Part shown: positions 26,483-35,011 of the stretch, piece after piece
How positions within the stretch are numbered: position 1 is the first letter of the stretch
Layout: each line of letters begins with the position of its first letter
From: Halomarina halobia
Lineage (GTDB): Archaea; Halobacteriota; Halobacteria; Halobacteriales; Haloarculaceae
DNA: 64,000 nucleotides
Direction: 5' to 3'
NCBI RefSeq assembly: GCF_029338575.1
Contig: NZ_CP119992.1
Location: forward strand, 1,426,001 to 1,490,000
Translations under genes and position numbers: made by a program
The notes under the pieces: model-generated
Told to the model about the DNA's origin: nothing
Databases searched by the model: none
The model's input: only the letters and a program-made list of their open reading frames with translations

Positions 26483-28444
26483 CTACCCGACAGGGAAGGG
26501 ACTTAACGGCCGTGTGTCCGCAGTTGCGCTGTCAAGGAGGTTATGGACCTGATCGGTGTCAAGGTGAGTGCCATCCGGTAGTTCTCCGTAGACCATGACC
26601 GGGTGATCCGCCAGGTCCCAGTTTGCCTCGTAGTTGAACAGGTAGTCGAGGTGTGGTGTCCCGTACGGGACCACCCGCTGTTCCTTGAACTCCTTCTGGA
26701 ATCGCTGCCAGGCCGCATTGTGCTTCTCGTTGGTGGCAACCTCGTATGCATCATCATTCGACGTCTTGGAGACGTCAAGGAGAACCTCTAGGTTGTTGCG
26801 CTCACGGATGCTACCTTCCTCCAGATCGGGATGGTTAGCGAGCACACCGGCCTGTTTTGGGAAGACACTCGCGTCCGGAACGCGGACGAGTTTGGTTCCG
26901 TCGGCCAGCAGCGACAGCTCTACCCAACTATAGATGATAGGATTTGCAAAGTCCAAGATCAAATCGCCGATATCGGCCAGCAAGTCGCGTGCGAGATAGC
27001 GGGTGTACGGATTCGACGTGCCCCAGATAGTCGCGGCTCGCACACCGTCAACTGTTTCTCCGTTGCGGTAGAATGTCCGTTTCTCAACTCCGAAGAACCG
27101 ACGGTGAGCGTGAGCACGTCGGGTACGGCTGTCGAACGCCGGGTTGCGCCCAATCGGATGGAGGTCATTGTGGAGGATTCCTTCTTCGAGAATAGTGTTC
27201 GATGTCCGGTCCGGATCGCCGGGCAAAAAATAGTCAAGCTCAAACTCGGGGTCGTCAGCCGCTGTGTTGTGAATGTTCACATCATCAGGGAACTCTCCGT
27301 TCACATACATCTGGACTGTCTCATCACTTGGAATCGTTCGTCCATCCGGAGAGTTGAACGAGATAGCGAGGTGATTTCGGAACCGGAATGCGCGATACGA
27401 GCCATCAAGCTCCTGAACGGACTTCGATTTGCCGACGAGGTCGTCCAGTCCAACCGGCGTAAGCACGCTATCACCGAGGAATGTTCCGTCGGGAGAGAAG
27501 TCGCGGGGTGGGAACGCGCTCTTGCCGTTCGGAAAGATACTGTAGTTGTCGTTACCGTTTTCCGCATCATTCTCGCTAAGACCGGGAACGTACGCAAGGG
27601 TTCCAGCCATTGCCGACACCTCCGTTCGTGGAGGAGTGGTATCGAGATCCTCAGGCGGTTTACCGGCAGTCTGCTCGATCTCTTCCTCGGTGGAGGCAGC
27701 TCCAAACCGGAGTGTAAAGGTGATCGGTTGACCAGGTATCAACGACTCGAACTCCCAGTTGAGTGCGACGACCGCGTCACCGGTTCCGGAGGTCGGATAG
27801 CGGTCGTCGTTATCCATGTTTCCGTTCAATACCTCGCTGTATCCCGGATAATCGTCAACGAGGTGTTCATCAGCAAGAAGGTTCGATCCGAACCCAGCAT
27901 ACGCATTCCCACCGCCGTCGCGAACGTAGACAAACTGTGGATCTGTGCGGTATACTCCGACATCATCCCAAAAGTCGTTCCGACCATCGTCAAAGTCGGC
28001 GTACTGGTAGAACTCGAAGTCCTCAAGTGACTGTCCACCACTATTGACGATGTCGTACGTCATCCGGAAGGTAGGATCGTCAGGGTCCATCTGGACCGAC
28101 CGTTTAACGACTACCGGAACGCCTTCAACCGTGTATTTCGTCGTTGCAGCGTATTGGCCACCGGGCTCACCGTTGTCAGGGAATGGACTGAGTACCTCGT
28201 CTTGGTCAAAGGAAGGAACGGCCCGGTTGCCGCCAGCACTCATCGCGAAGAATTCATGATACAGCGTAGAATGGCCGTTGTAATCCCAAACCCACGTTCC
28301 TGACTCTGTTTCGCCGATATCGACACGGTACACTCCGTTGTCAATGACGATACTGTTGTCGCCGTCGGCTCCGGCTGGCAGGGATTTGCCATACGGAGGT
28401 GTCCCCGACTGCCTGTCGGACGAACCGTCACCCGTCATTCCCAT
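26483..28444 (-). CDS. Large beta-rich protein of unknown function, coupled to a Tat-exported partner
   Basis: A 653-residue protein. A second Met at 28438 forms an ATGA overlap with the upstream stop and is an equally good start (651 residues). Residues about 30-260 read as a beta-sandwich (VIDNGVYRVDIGETESG, TTKYTVEGVPVVVKRSVQM, FYQYADFDDG), resembling the front domain of some glycoside hydrolases or lyases. The remainder has no motif I recognise. There is no signal peptide. Together with the Tat-exported, carbohydrate-binding-like product of the upstream gene it suggests polysaccharide processing, but this is inference from layout. Its G+C is visibly lower than the core. Confidence 0.7.
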   Translation of the reverse strand: MGMTGDGSSDRQSGTPPYGKSLPAGADGDNSIVIDNGVYRVDIGETESGTWVWDYNGHSTLYHEFFAMSAGGNRAVPSFDQDEVLSPFPDNGEPGGQYAATTKYTVEGVPVVVKRSVQMDPDDPTFRMTYDIVNSGGQSLEDFEFYQYADFDDGRNDFWDDVGVYRTDPQFVYVRDGGGNAYAGFGSNLLADEHLVDDYPGYSEVLNGNMDNDDRYPTSGTGDAVVALNWEFESLIPGQPITFTLRFGAASTEEEIEQTAGKPPEDLDTTPPRTEVSAMAGTLAYVPGLSENDAENGNDNYSIFPNGKSAFPPRDFSPDGTFLGDSVLTPVGLDDLVGKSKSVQELDGSYRAFRFRNHLAISFNSPDGRTIPSDETVQMYVNGEFPDDVNIHNTAADDPEFELDYFLPGDPDRTSNTILEEGILHNDLHPIGRNPAFDSRTRRAHAHRRFFGVEKRTFYRNGETVDGVRAATIWGTSNPYTRYLARDLLADIGDLILDFANPIIYSWVELSLLADGTKLVRVPDASVFPKQAGVLANHPDLEEGSIRERNNLEVLLDVSKTSNDDAYEVATNEKHNAAWQRFQKEFKEQRVVPYGTPHLDYLFNYEANWDLADHPVMVYGELPDGTHLDTDQVHNLLDSATADTRPLSPFPVG

Positions 28445-29337
28445 CCACCTCCGAGCTGGTAGGTGGTGCCGTCAAGCGTATACCGGAGCTTCTTGGACCC
28501 TTCGACGGCGACGGTTACTGGAACGGTGGTCCCGTCGACGTATTCAAGACGGCCGCGCTCCGTACCGTCAGACGCTGATTCGAAGACGTATTCGGGGAGT
28601 TGGTGCCGTGCGCGGAGTCGGCTTAAATGAGCGGAGAGTGCGCTCGCCTCAACGGCTTCTCTACTGTTCGTCAGCCGAACGTTGTCCAGATATACCGCTG
28701 CGCCATACGAAGGCGCATTCCCCTGTCCTTCACTCCCTTCTCCCTTGCCGCGAGTTCGAGACCATGTAAGTTCGAGTTGATGAGGCCGTTCTCGGGCTTC
28801 GGCCGGGATGTCCGACATGTCCCAGAACAGCTGGAGATCGTACAGTTGCGGAACCTCGATTTCCGGGGAGATAGCTGTCGGAGAGTTCGCTTTCTGTTCC
28901 TTAGTTGATGTTCCTTTCTTCCTGTCGGTTGTCTCACCTTGCTGCCCACCGCGGTCGTGGCGGAAGATGAACTGGAACGTAACGGAACCATCGTAGCCAT
29001 CAATACGGGCCACATAGACATCAGCAACCAGATACGGATAGGTGGCAAAGTCGGCATCTCGAACGGTCGTCTCAACCATCGGTTTTGGATCGTTGTTCCC
29101 ATCGACACGCAAGGCGTAGTCACCGTGAGCCACCGCTTCAGGCACGGTACTCCCGTCGACACGTGCGAGTTCGACACCGCCGTTCGTTCGCCAACCATCC
29201 GTCCCGGTCTCAAAATCCCCGAGGACGACTCGGTTACCGCCTGCGGCTACCCGTGAGGGTAGCAACGATCCTAGACACATGGCCCCCGTTCCCGCGAGGA
29301 CTGTCCGTCTACTCAGCTTATATGAATCTGATTTCAT
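28435..29337 (-). CDS. Tat-exported protein with carbohydrate-binding-like domain
   Basis: A 300-residue protein. KLSRRTVLAGTGAMCLGSLL is a clear twin-arginine signal. Residues about 35-225 begin LGDFETGTDGWRTNGG and include YAAAVYLDNVRL-type strands (here YGAAVYLDNVRLTNS), the jelly-roll pattern of carbohydrate-binding modules. The C-terminus (LEYVDGTTVPVTVAVEGSKK) looks like a small beta domain. The stop overlaps the start of the next gene by 4 to 10 bases. The promoter region is the AT-rich stretch just upstream (GTGAATTATTATATTTTG at about 29362-29379). Confidence 0.75.
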   Translation of the reverse strand: MKSDSYKLSRRTVLAGTGAMCLGSLLPSRVAAGGNRVVLGDFETGTDGWRTNGGVELARVDGSTVPEAVAHGDYALRVDGNNDPKPMVETTVRDADFATYPYLVADVYVARIDGYDGSVTFQFIFRHDRGGQQGETTDRKKGTSTKEQKANSPTAISPEIEVPQLYDLQLFWDMSDIPAEARERPHQLELTWSRTRGKGEGSEGQGNAPSYGAAVYLDNVRLTNSREAVEASALSAHLSRLRARHQLPEYVFESASDGTERGRLEYVDGTTVPVTVAVEGSKKLRYTLDGTTYQLGGGWE

Positions 29338-29420
29338 GTGACAGCAGCCAGTTAATTAGATAGTGAATTATTATATTTTGGGACTGTTTTGGAATTATAT
29401 TCGAGTTTAAGACCTACGAT

Positions 29421-29600
29421 ATGCGAGAATGTCACCAGCCTCTACTAGGTCGCCGCAGAATCGGATACTTCGACTCTGTCGTGCCTCTTTTGGTCGACAG
29501 AAAGCTGAGCAATCTACCAATAGGTCGGCTACTCAAGACTGTGCATCAGCATCTGCGAGAAGTTTACTGGAATAGACGATGTGAGGAGAGCACGTTCTGA
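29421..29600 (+). CDS. Possible small protein or gene fragment
   Basis: A 59-codon frame, MRECHQPLLGRRRIG, continuing YFDSVVPLLVDRKLSNLPIG and ending HLREVYWNRRCEESTF. AATTATATT at 29392-29400 ends about 20 bases before the ATG, as for a leaderless transcript. The product is basic and helical, unlike the acidic core proteome, so it may be the remnant of a transposase or DNA-binding protein. I do not recognise it. Confidence 0.35.
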   Translation: MRECHQPLLGRRRIGYFDSVVPLLVDRKLSNLPIGRLLKTVHQHLREVYWNRRCEESTF

Positions 29601-29731
29601 GAAGTAGATGCCATTCACTCTATGTTACAACTCACTTGCCCTTCTGCATGCTTCTTACCAATACTGACCCGTTGTGTAATATCACTGAGTCTATCCATAC
29701 TTTCGTCTTCTAAGGAACAATCCAGTCCAGA

Positions 29732-29795
29732 GTGAATGTAGAACCATTATGATTTGTGGCTACTCATCCTCCGAAGCTCTGCGAACACCGAGTAC
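29732..29795 (+). repeat. Degenerate repeat, copy B
   Basis: Counterpart of copy A at 23802-23870 in the same orientation. Shared blocks are GAACCATTA, ATCCTCCGAA and CGAACACC. It ends 68 bases before the core gene at 29863. Confidence 0.55.
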
Positions 29796-29862
29796 GCGAT
29801 TCGATATATCGTCATACGGTGTACGCCCGCACAACTATGGCCTCCGCCGCCCAGTGTCCGCT

Positions 29863-30177
29863 ATGCTCCGAGGCGACCTCCGCGCCACCGTCGACGAGGG
29901 GGTAACGTTCGCGTTCACCGTCGAGAACACCGGCGACGAACCCGTTTCGCTCACCTTCGCAGACGCCGCGCGGGCGGACTTCGTGGTCGACGAGCGCTGG
30001 CGCTGGAGCGACGGACGGCTGTTCGCGCAGGTGCTGGGGGAGGAGACGCTCGCGCCGGGGGAGTCGCGGACCTACGAGGGGGCGTGGTCGGACCCCGAAC
30101 CGGGGACCCACGAGGCGCGCGCGGAACTGCTCGCCCGCGAACAGGACTGCGAGGCGCGGACGCGATTCGAGATCTGA
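29863..30177 (+). CDS. BsuPI-related beta-sandwich protein
   Basis: A 104-residue single domain. FAFTVENTGDEPVSLTFADA followed by FVVDERWRWSDGRLFAQV and LAPGESRTYEGAW is the pattern of the BsuPI intracellular proteinase inhibitor fold. I take ATG 29863; an in-frame GTG at 29854 is possible. No secretion signal. Function in haloarchaea is unknown. It is convergent with the epimerase gene, 2 bases apart. High G+C marks the return to core DNA. Confidence 0.85.
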   Translation: MLRGDLRATVDEGVTFAFTVENTGDEPVSLTFADAARADFVVDERWRWSDGRLFAQVLGEETLAPGESRTYEGAWSDPEPGTHEARAELLAREQDCEARTRFEI

Positions 30178-30179
30178 GG

Positions 30180-31112
30180 TCAGTCCGCCGTCGCGAGCAA
30201 CTCGCGGGTCGCGCGGCGGACGGACTCGTCGCTCGTCAGTTCGGGCTCCCACCCGAGTTCGGCCAGGCGGTCGATGGGGAGGGACACCCGCGGGACGTCC
30301 CCAGTCCAGCCGCGGTCGCCCCCGGTGTACTCGTATCGGGGGTCGAGTCCCATCTCCTCGCTCACGATGTCGGCGACGCGGGTGACGCTCGTCGTGTCGC
30401 GCGTTCCGAGGTTGTAGACGTTGAGGTCGCCGCCCGCGCGCTCGATGACGTAGCGCATCGCCTCGACGCACTCCGCGGCGTGCATGTAGGACTTCTCCTG
30501 CTCGCCGTCGCCGAGGATCGTGAGCGTCTCGGGATCGGCGCGCAGTTTCTCGACGAAGTCCGGAACGACGCCCGCGCCGAATCGCGGCCCGACGATGTTC
30601 GCGAAGCGGAAGGTCCACACCGTGAAGCCGTGGCTGTGCGCGTACGCGGAGAGGACGGCCTCCTCGGCGAGTTTCGTCGCGCCGTAGACGCTGATCGGTT
30701 CGAGCGGACCGTAGTCCTCGGGGGTGGGTTCGCCCGTCTCGCCGTAGACGGTACACGAGGAGGTGAACGCGAGGTTCGCGACGCCCACGGCCTCCATGCG
30801 TTCGAGGAGCGCGTACGTGATGGCCGTGTTCGTCTCGAATTGCGCGCGCGGGCGGTCGGTGTCGACGTACTTGTCGGCCGCCGCGAGGTGACAGACGATA
30901 TCGACGTCCCCGGTGACGGCGTCCGCGACGACGGACGGGTCGGTGAGGTCCCCCTCGACGAAGGTCGCCCCGTCGGGGACGGACGCGCGGACGCCGTTCG
31001 AGAGGTCGTCCACGACGAGGACGTCGTTGTCGGGCGCGAGGTGCGCAGCGAGGCGTGAGCCGACGAGGCCCGCCCCGCCCGTGACGACGATGCGCCGTCC
31101 GCGAAGTTCCAT
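30180..31112 (-). CDS. NAD-dependent sugar epimerase/dehydratase
   Basis: A 310-residue extended short-chain dehydrogenase. VVTGGAGLVGSRLAAHL is the NAD-binding motif, the catalytic Ser-Tyr-Lys are in FTSSCTVYGE and SVYGATKLAEE, and GPRFGAGVVPDFV and the C-terminal GDVPRVSLPIDRLAELGW fit the UDP-glucose 4-epimerase group. It probably makes a nucleotide sugar for glycoprotein or glycolipid synthesis. The exact sugar cannot be read from the sequence. Confidence 0.92.
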   Translation of the reverse strand: MELRGRRIVVTGGAGLVGSRLAAHLAPDNDVLVVDDLSNGVRASVPDGATFVEGDLTDPSVVADAVTGDVDIVCHLAAADKYVDTDRPRAQFETNTAITYALLERMEAVGVANLAFTSSCTVYGETGEPTPEDYGPLEPISVYGATKLAEEAVLSAYAHSHGFTVWTFRFANIVGPRFGAGVVPDFVEKLRADPETLTILGDGEQEKSYMHAAECVEAMRYVIERAGGDLNVYNLGTRDTTSVTRVADIVSEEMGLDPRYEYTGGDRGWTGDVPRVSLPIDRLAELGWEPELTSDESVRRATRELLATAD

Positions 31113-31201
31113 GCCCGGTATGGTCCCCTCGCGGGTAAAGTCGCTTCCGCCCTCGCCCCGCTTCCGAAAGCCCTACTCGCGCCGAAGCGAATCCCGGCGG
31201 T

Positions 31202-31762
31202 ATGAGGGATCACGAAGTCGCCGTCCTGCGCCTCGGCCACCGGCCGGGCCGGGACAACCGGATGACGACCCACGTCGGCCTCACGGCCCGGGCGTTGGGG
31301 GCGGACCGCGTCGTCCTCACCGGGAACGCGACGAGGTCGAGAGAGACCATCGAGGACATCACCGATCGCTTCGGCGGCCCGTTCGTCGTCGAGCAGACCG
31401 AGGAACCGAAGCGAGTCGTCCGCGAGTTTCCGGGGGCGGTCGTCCACCTGACGATGTACGGCCTCCCCGTGCAGGACGTAGAGCGGGACGTCCGCGCCGA
31501 CCACCGGGCGGGACCCCTGCTGATCGTCGTCGGCGCGGAGAAGGTCCCCTTCGACGTGTACGAGCGCGCGGACTGGAACGTCGCGGTCACCAACCAGCCC
31601 CATTCCGAGGTGGCGGGGCTCGCGGTCTTCCTCGACCGACTCTTCGAGGGACGGGAACTCGACTGGGAGTGGGAGGGCGCGACCCACCGCGTGGTTCCGA
31701 AGGCGACGGGAAAGCGGGTGGAGCCGGTCGATCCGGTCGATTCGAGTAACGGCGACGAGTAG
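31202..31762 (+). CDS. trm56: tRNA (cytidine(56)-2'-O)-methyltransferase
   Basis: A 186-residue archaeal SPOUT enzyme that methylates the ribose of C56 in the tRNA T-loop using S-adenosylmethionine. EVAVLRLGHRPGRDNRMTTH is the family signature, VVHLTMYGLP follows, and the knotted SAM-binding site includes LLIVVGAEKVPFDVYE and NVAVTNQPHSEVAGL. Length is typical. It stands alone, divergent from the epimerase with 89 bases between. Confidence 0.96.
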   Translation: MRDHEVAVLRLGHRPGRDNRMTTHVGLTARALGADRVVLTGNATRSRETIEDITDRFGGPFVVEQTEEPKRVVREFPGAVVHLTMYGLPVQDVERDVRADHRAGPLLIVVGAEKVPFDVYERADWNVAVTNQPHSEVAGLAVFLDRLFEGRELDWEWEGATHRVVPKATGKRVEPVDPVDSSNGDE

Positions 31763-31833
31763 CGGCGTGCCGGACGCGCTAGACGGGAGGGGGCGGTCGT
31801 CACCGATATATCGGATACAGCGATAGCAAATCG

Positions 31834-33033
31834 TCACTTCGACGGCGCTCCCTCCTCCGTCGGGTCGACGAGCGACCGATCGCGCACCCCGTCCTCGTTC
31901 CCCTCGACCGTCCGGAACTCCGGGAGCGTCGTCGTCACGTCCCGCTCGGGATCGAGCAGCCACGGGACGACGACGCGCGCGAACTCGAGGACGACCACGA
32001 GCAGGAACGGCCCGAGGAAGACGCCGTACCATCCGAACAGCAGCGGCCCGAACAGGTAGGCGAGCATGAGCGCGCCGACGTGGAGCGTCCGCCCGCTGAC
32101 GATCGGCCGGAGGACGAGGTCCGGGATGGTGTCCACGATCACGATCGAGACGGCCGCGAAGGCGAGTGGGAACCACAGCGCGGCGGGGTCGTCGAGCGCG
32201 CCGCGCGCGAGGAGCGCGAGGAACACCGGGACGTAGACGAGTTTCATCCCGACGACCGGGACGAGGCTGGCGACGCCGGTGAGCATCCCGAGCAGCGCGG
32301 GTGCCGGGATCGCGACGACCGGCGAGGGGGCGACCGCGTCGAGCAGCGTGTAGGCCACCGTGCCGATCGCGCCGGTGAGGAAGGCGTTGAGGATGTTCCC
32401 GAAGAAGACGTTCTTGAGGTCGCGGTCGACGGTCCGGACGTATGTCTCCACGACCGTCCCCCCGAGGCCGAACGTCTCGCGCGTCCACTGGGCGATCCGG
32501 TGGTCGTCCCGGAGCAGGTAGAACGCCAGCGCGAGCGCGATGAACAGGTGGATGCCGACGCCGGCGAGGAGGCCGAACGAGACGGCGAGCGCGTCGAGGG
32601 CACCCTGCAGGTAGCCGTTCGTCGGCGGACCCGACTCGACGAGACGTAACCCCTCCCGGACCAGGGTGTCGATGTCGACGGCGAGCGTCGAGAAGTCTAT
32701 GTACGGCTGGAGGTACCCCCGATACGGATCGAGCGCCCCCGACTCGGCGAACCGGAACAGTTCCTGCAGGGCGAGCGCGAGCGTCCAGCCGAAGACGACC
32801 ACCGCGGGCAGGGTGACGACGACGAGCGCGACGAACACGGCGAGCGTCCGGGAGGGGATCACCCGCCGCAGCCGCGAGTAGATCGGTCGCGTGACGTAGT
32901 AGATGAACAGCGCGAGGATGACGGTCCCCGCGTACGAGTAGGCGACGAACAGGAGCACGCCGAGGATGACGACGGCGGCGACCCAGAGCGCCGCACGCAG
33001 ACGGTCGACGCGGCGGTCGAACCGGGGGGTCAT
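31834..33033 (-). CDS. AI-2E family transporter (PerM/TqsA type)
   Basis: A 399-residue protein with about eight membrane helices. The family region VFFGNILNAFLTGAIGTVAY and GMLTGVASLVPVVGMKLVY is clear, as is the conserved Pro-rich loop before it. Members include Na+/H+ antiporters and exporters; the transported substrate here is unknown. The acidic C-terminal tail is typical of haloarchaea. Confidence 0.92.
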   Translation of the reverse strand: MTPRFDRRVDRLRAALWVAAVVILGVLLFVAYSYAGTVILALFIYYVTRPIYSRLRRVIPSRTLAVFVALVVVTLPAVVVFGWTLALALQELFRFAESGALDPYRGYLQPYIDFSTLAVDIDTLVREGLRLVESGPPTNGYLQGALDALAVSFGLLAGVGIHLFIALALAFYLLRDDHRIAQWTRETFGLGGTVVETYVRTVDRDLKNVFFGNILNAFLTGAIGTVAYTLLDAVAPSPVVAIPAPALLGMLTGVASLVPVVGMKLVYVPVFLALLARGALDDPAALWFPLAFAAVSIVIVDTIPDLVLRPIVSGRTLHVGALMLAYLFGPLLFGWYGVFLGPFLLVVVLEFARVVVPWLLDPERDVTTTLPEFRTVEGNEDGVRDRSLVDPTEEGAPSK

Positions 33034-33296
33034 GGCTCCGGGGGCGGCACCCCCGTTGGGTCGCGTCGGGCGCGGCGGAGCGCCCCGGATCTCGTCCGGC
33101 GGAACGGCTGGTCGGTCGTGGCGGTCACATCAGTGAGACAACGCGTCCGTGGGGGATAAGCTGGCGCGCAGGTCGCGAGAGTGGACAGTCACCGGGGCAG
33201 AGGCGAGCGCCGCGCCGGCGGAAAAGCGGAACTTCGTCACGAAACGTGAATGATGCCCCGGGAAACGGGGCGGTCGTTCGACTCGGTTGCGCGTGG
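33034..33296. other. Intergenic region without a visible gene
   Basis: The 263 bases are G+C-rich with no frame that looks coding on either strand. I see no RNA gene or strong hairpin. The minus-strand promoter of the transporter gene must lie at its left end. Confidence 0.4.
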
Positions 33297-33908
33297 TTAC
33301 GCGCCGCGCGCCGATCGGCGGGCCGTCGCGTCGGCCGCCTCGGCCGCGTCCCGGCCGCCCATGGCGACCATGGCCATCGAGATGCCGGTCGTGAGCAGGC
33401 TCACGCCGAACAGGAGGCCGACCGCCCAGACGGCGCTGGACGGGAGACCGGCCCAGATGAGCCCCGCCAGGACGAGCGAGACGACGCCGCTCGCGACCAG
33501 CCAGGCCCAGCGTGACTCCCCGCGAAGCCGGAGACCCATCGCGATCTCGACGACGCCGTCGATCAGGAAGTACGCGATCAGCACGAGCGTCAGCGACACC
33601 AGTCCGAGCACCGGGTCCGTCAGGAACAGGACACCCGCGACGAGGTACACCAGCGCGAGGACGACCTGCCAGAGCGCGCCCCTCCAACCGCCCGCGGAGA
33701 ACGCGTGTGCGACGTGGATGACCGCGCCGACGATCAGCGCCACGCCGACGAAGATCGAGATCGACAGGCCGGTCACGAACGGGTAGACGATCGCGAGAAC
33801 GCCCAGTATGGCGATCAGCGCGCCGCCGATCATGAGGCGTCGCCACGACCCGTGGAGGGTGCTCTCGGTCCGCCGCATCTCGGCGTCGCTCGAAGTTTCA
33901 GTACTCAC
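33297..33908 (-). CDS. HdeD-like DUF308 membrane protein
   Basis: A 203-residue protein with six predicted helices in three pairs, each resembling a DUF308 unit (WRRLMIGGALIAILGVLAIV, then WQVVLALVYLVAGVLFL, then LVASGVVSLVLAGLIW). HdeD in enterobacteria supports acid resistance; no such role is shown for archaea. The Ala-rich tail is polar. Single gene. Confidence 0.92.
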   Translation of the reverse strand: MSTETSSDAEMRRTESTLHGSWRRLMIGGALIAILGVLAIVYPFVTGLSISIFVGVALIVGAVIHVAHAFSAGGWRGALWQVVLALVYLVAGVLFLTDPVLGLVSLTLVLIAYFLIDGVVEIAMGLRLRGESRWAWLVASGVVSLVLAGLIWAGLPSSAVWAVGLLFGVSLLTTGISMAMVAMGGRDAAEAADATARRSARGA

Positions 33909-34046
33909 TTTGAATCACCGACGCGGGTAGGACCGGAGAGAACTTAAGGCGTGTTGATAGATCGGACTACTGTCACGGGGGTCGGCGGTTCACCGCTCCG
34001 GTCGGGTCGTCCCCCCGACCGGTCGCGCGGCCGCCGGTCGGAGCGG

Positions 34047-34400
34047 TTACGGTTCGTGATGCTCCTCCCCGATGAGCGTCCAGCGGCGGTGTTCCGTGCC
34101 GTCGGGGTGTCGCTCCGACACGACGTGATAGACGTAGGGACCGTGCGGACAGTCGTCGCAGCCGCTCGGACAGGGCTGGAGCTTGTGGACCTCGGTGAAC
34201 CCCTCGTGCTCGACGACGCGAACGATCTCCTCGCCGGGACCCGCCTCGATGTCCGCCTGGTCCCCGTGTCGCCGGCGGAGGAGCGCCTGCGCGTAGAGGA
34301 TCGCCCGTCTGAGGTCGTGGTCGTCGAGCGCTTCGAGCGTCTCGACGACCGCTTCGGGGAGGCCCCCGGACGAGGGGGACTGCGCGCGGTCTGACGTCAT
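34047..34400 (-). CDS. Haloarchaeal protein with a Cys-rich CPHGPYVY motif (DUF6788-like)
   Basis: A 117-residue protein. The first 60 residues are a helical region (LPEAVVETLEALDDHDLRRA). Residues about 72-100 read CPSGCDDCPHGPYVYHVVSE, similar to the short C-terminal motif of DUF6788 proteins that accompany transposases and DNA-binding proteins. The three cysteines plus His may bind a metal. Divergent from tfe with 92 bases between. I infer nucleic-acid association only weakly. Confidence 0.75.
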   Translation of the reverse strand: MTSDRAQSPSSGGLPEAVVETLEALDDHDLRRAILYAQALLRRRHGDQADIEAGPGEEIVRVVEHEGFTEVHKLQPCPSGCDDCPHGPYVYHVVSERHPDGTEHRRWTLIGEEHHEP

Positions 34401-34492
34401 GCGACAGTCGACGCCCCGGAGACGTATAGGAGTGCGGACGGGCGCTCGCCGGAACGGAAGTTTTACCCGCCCCAGCCGCGCACTTTTCCGTA

Positions 34493-35011
34493 ATGGCCTT
34501 CGAGGAGCTACTGAACGACCCCGTTATTCAGAAATATCTCCACGAATTGGTGGGTCCCACGGGCATGCCGGTCGCCGCCGCGCCGCCGGACGGCGAGGTG
34601 ACCGACGAGGAACTCGCGGAGGAACTCGGTCTCGAGTTGAACGACGTTCGTCGGGCGCTCTTCATCCTCTACGAGAACGACCTCGCGAGTTACCGTCGCC
34701 TGCGCGACGAGGACTCCGGGTGGCTCACCTATCTCTGGACGTTCGAGTACGAGAACATCCCCGAGAAGCTCGAGGAGGAGATGTACGACCTCCTCGACGC
34801 GCTCGAGGAGCGCCGTCAGTACGAGGCGGACCACGAGTTCTACCTCTGTCCCGAGGAGTCGCTGCGCTTCGAGTTCGGCGAGGCGATGGAGTTCAACTTC
34901 CAGTGCCCGAGTTGCGGGGCGGACCTGGACGCGATGAACAACGACGCCCTCGTGAACGCGATGAACGAGCGCATCGAGGCGTTGCGCGAGGAGTTGAACG
35001 TAGACGTCTGA
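34493..35011 (+). CDS. tfe: Transcription factor E (TFE-alpha)
   Basis: A 172-residue archaeal homologue of TFIIE-alpha that aids promoter opening by RNA polymerase. The N-terminal winged helix (YLHELVGPTGMPVA, DEELAEELGLELNDVRRALF) and the C-terminal ribbon FYLCPEESLRFEF with FQCPSCGADLD are clear. Only three ribbon cysteines are seen, the first pair being reduced to one. A TATA-like GTTTTACCC lies about 30 bases before the ATG. Its stop overlaps the next start (TGATG), beginning a three-gene coupled run. Confidence 0.96.
   Translation: MAFEELLNDPVIQKYLHELVGPTGMPVAAAPPDGEVTDEELAEELGLELNDVRRALFILYENDLASYRRLRDEDSGWLTYLWTFEYENIPEKLEEEMYDLLDALEERRQYEADHEFYLCPEESLRFEFGEAMEFNFQCPSCGADLDAMNNDALVNAMNERIEALREELNVDV

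Larger units (their letters stand above)
29338..29862. other. AT-rich spacer at the right edge of the island
   Basis: About 525 bases, much more A+T-rich than the genome. It holds one short frame (29421-29600, listed separately) and copy B of the degenerate repeat. Otherwise only scattered stops are seen; no RNA gene is recognisable. Confidence 0.5.
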
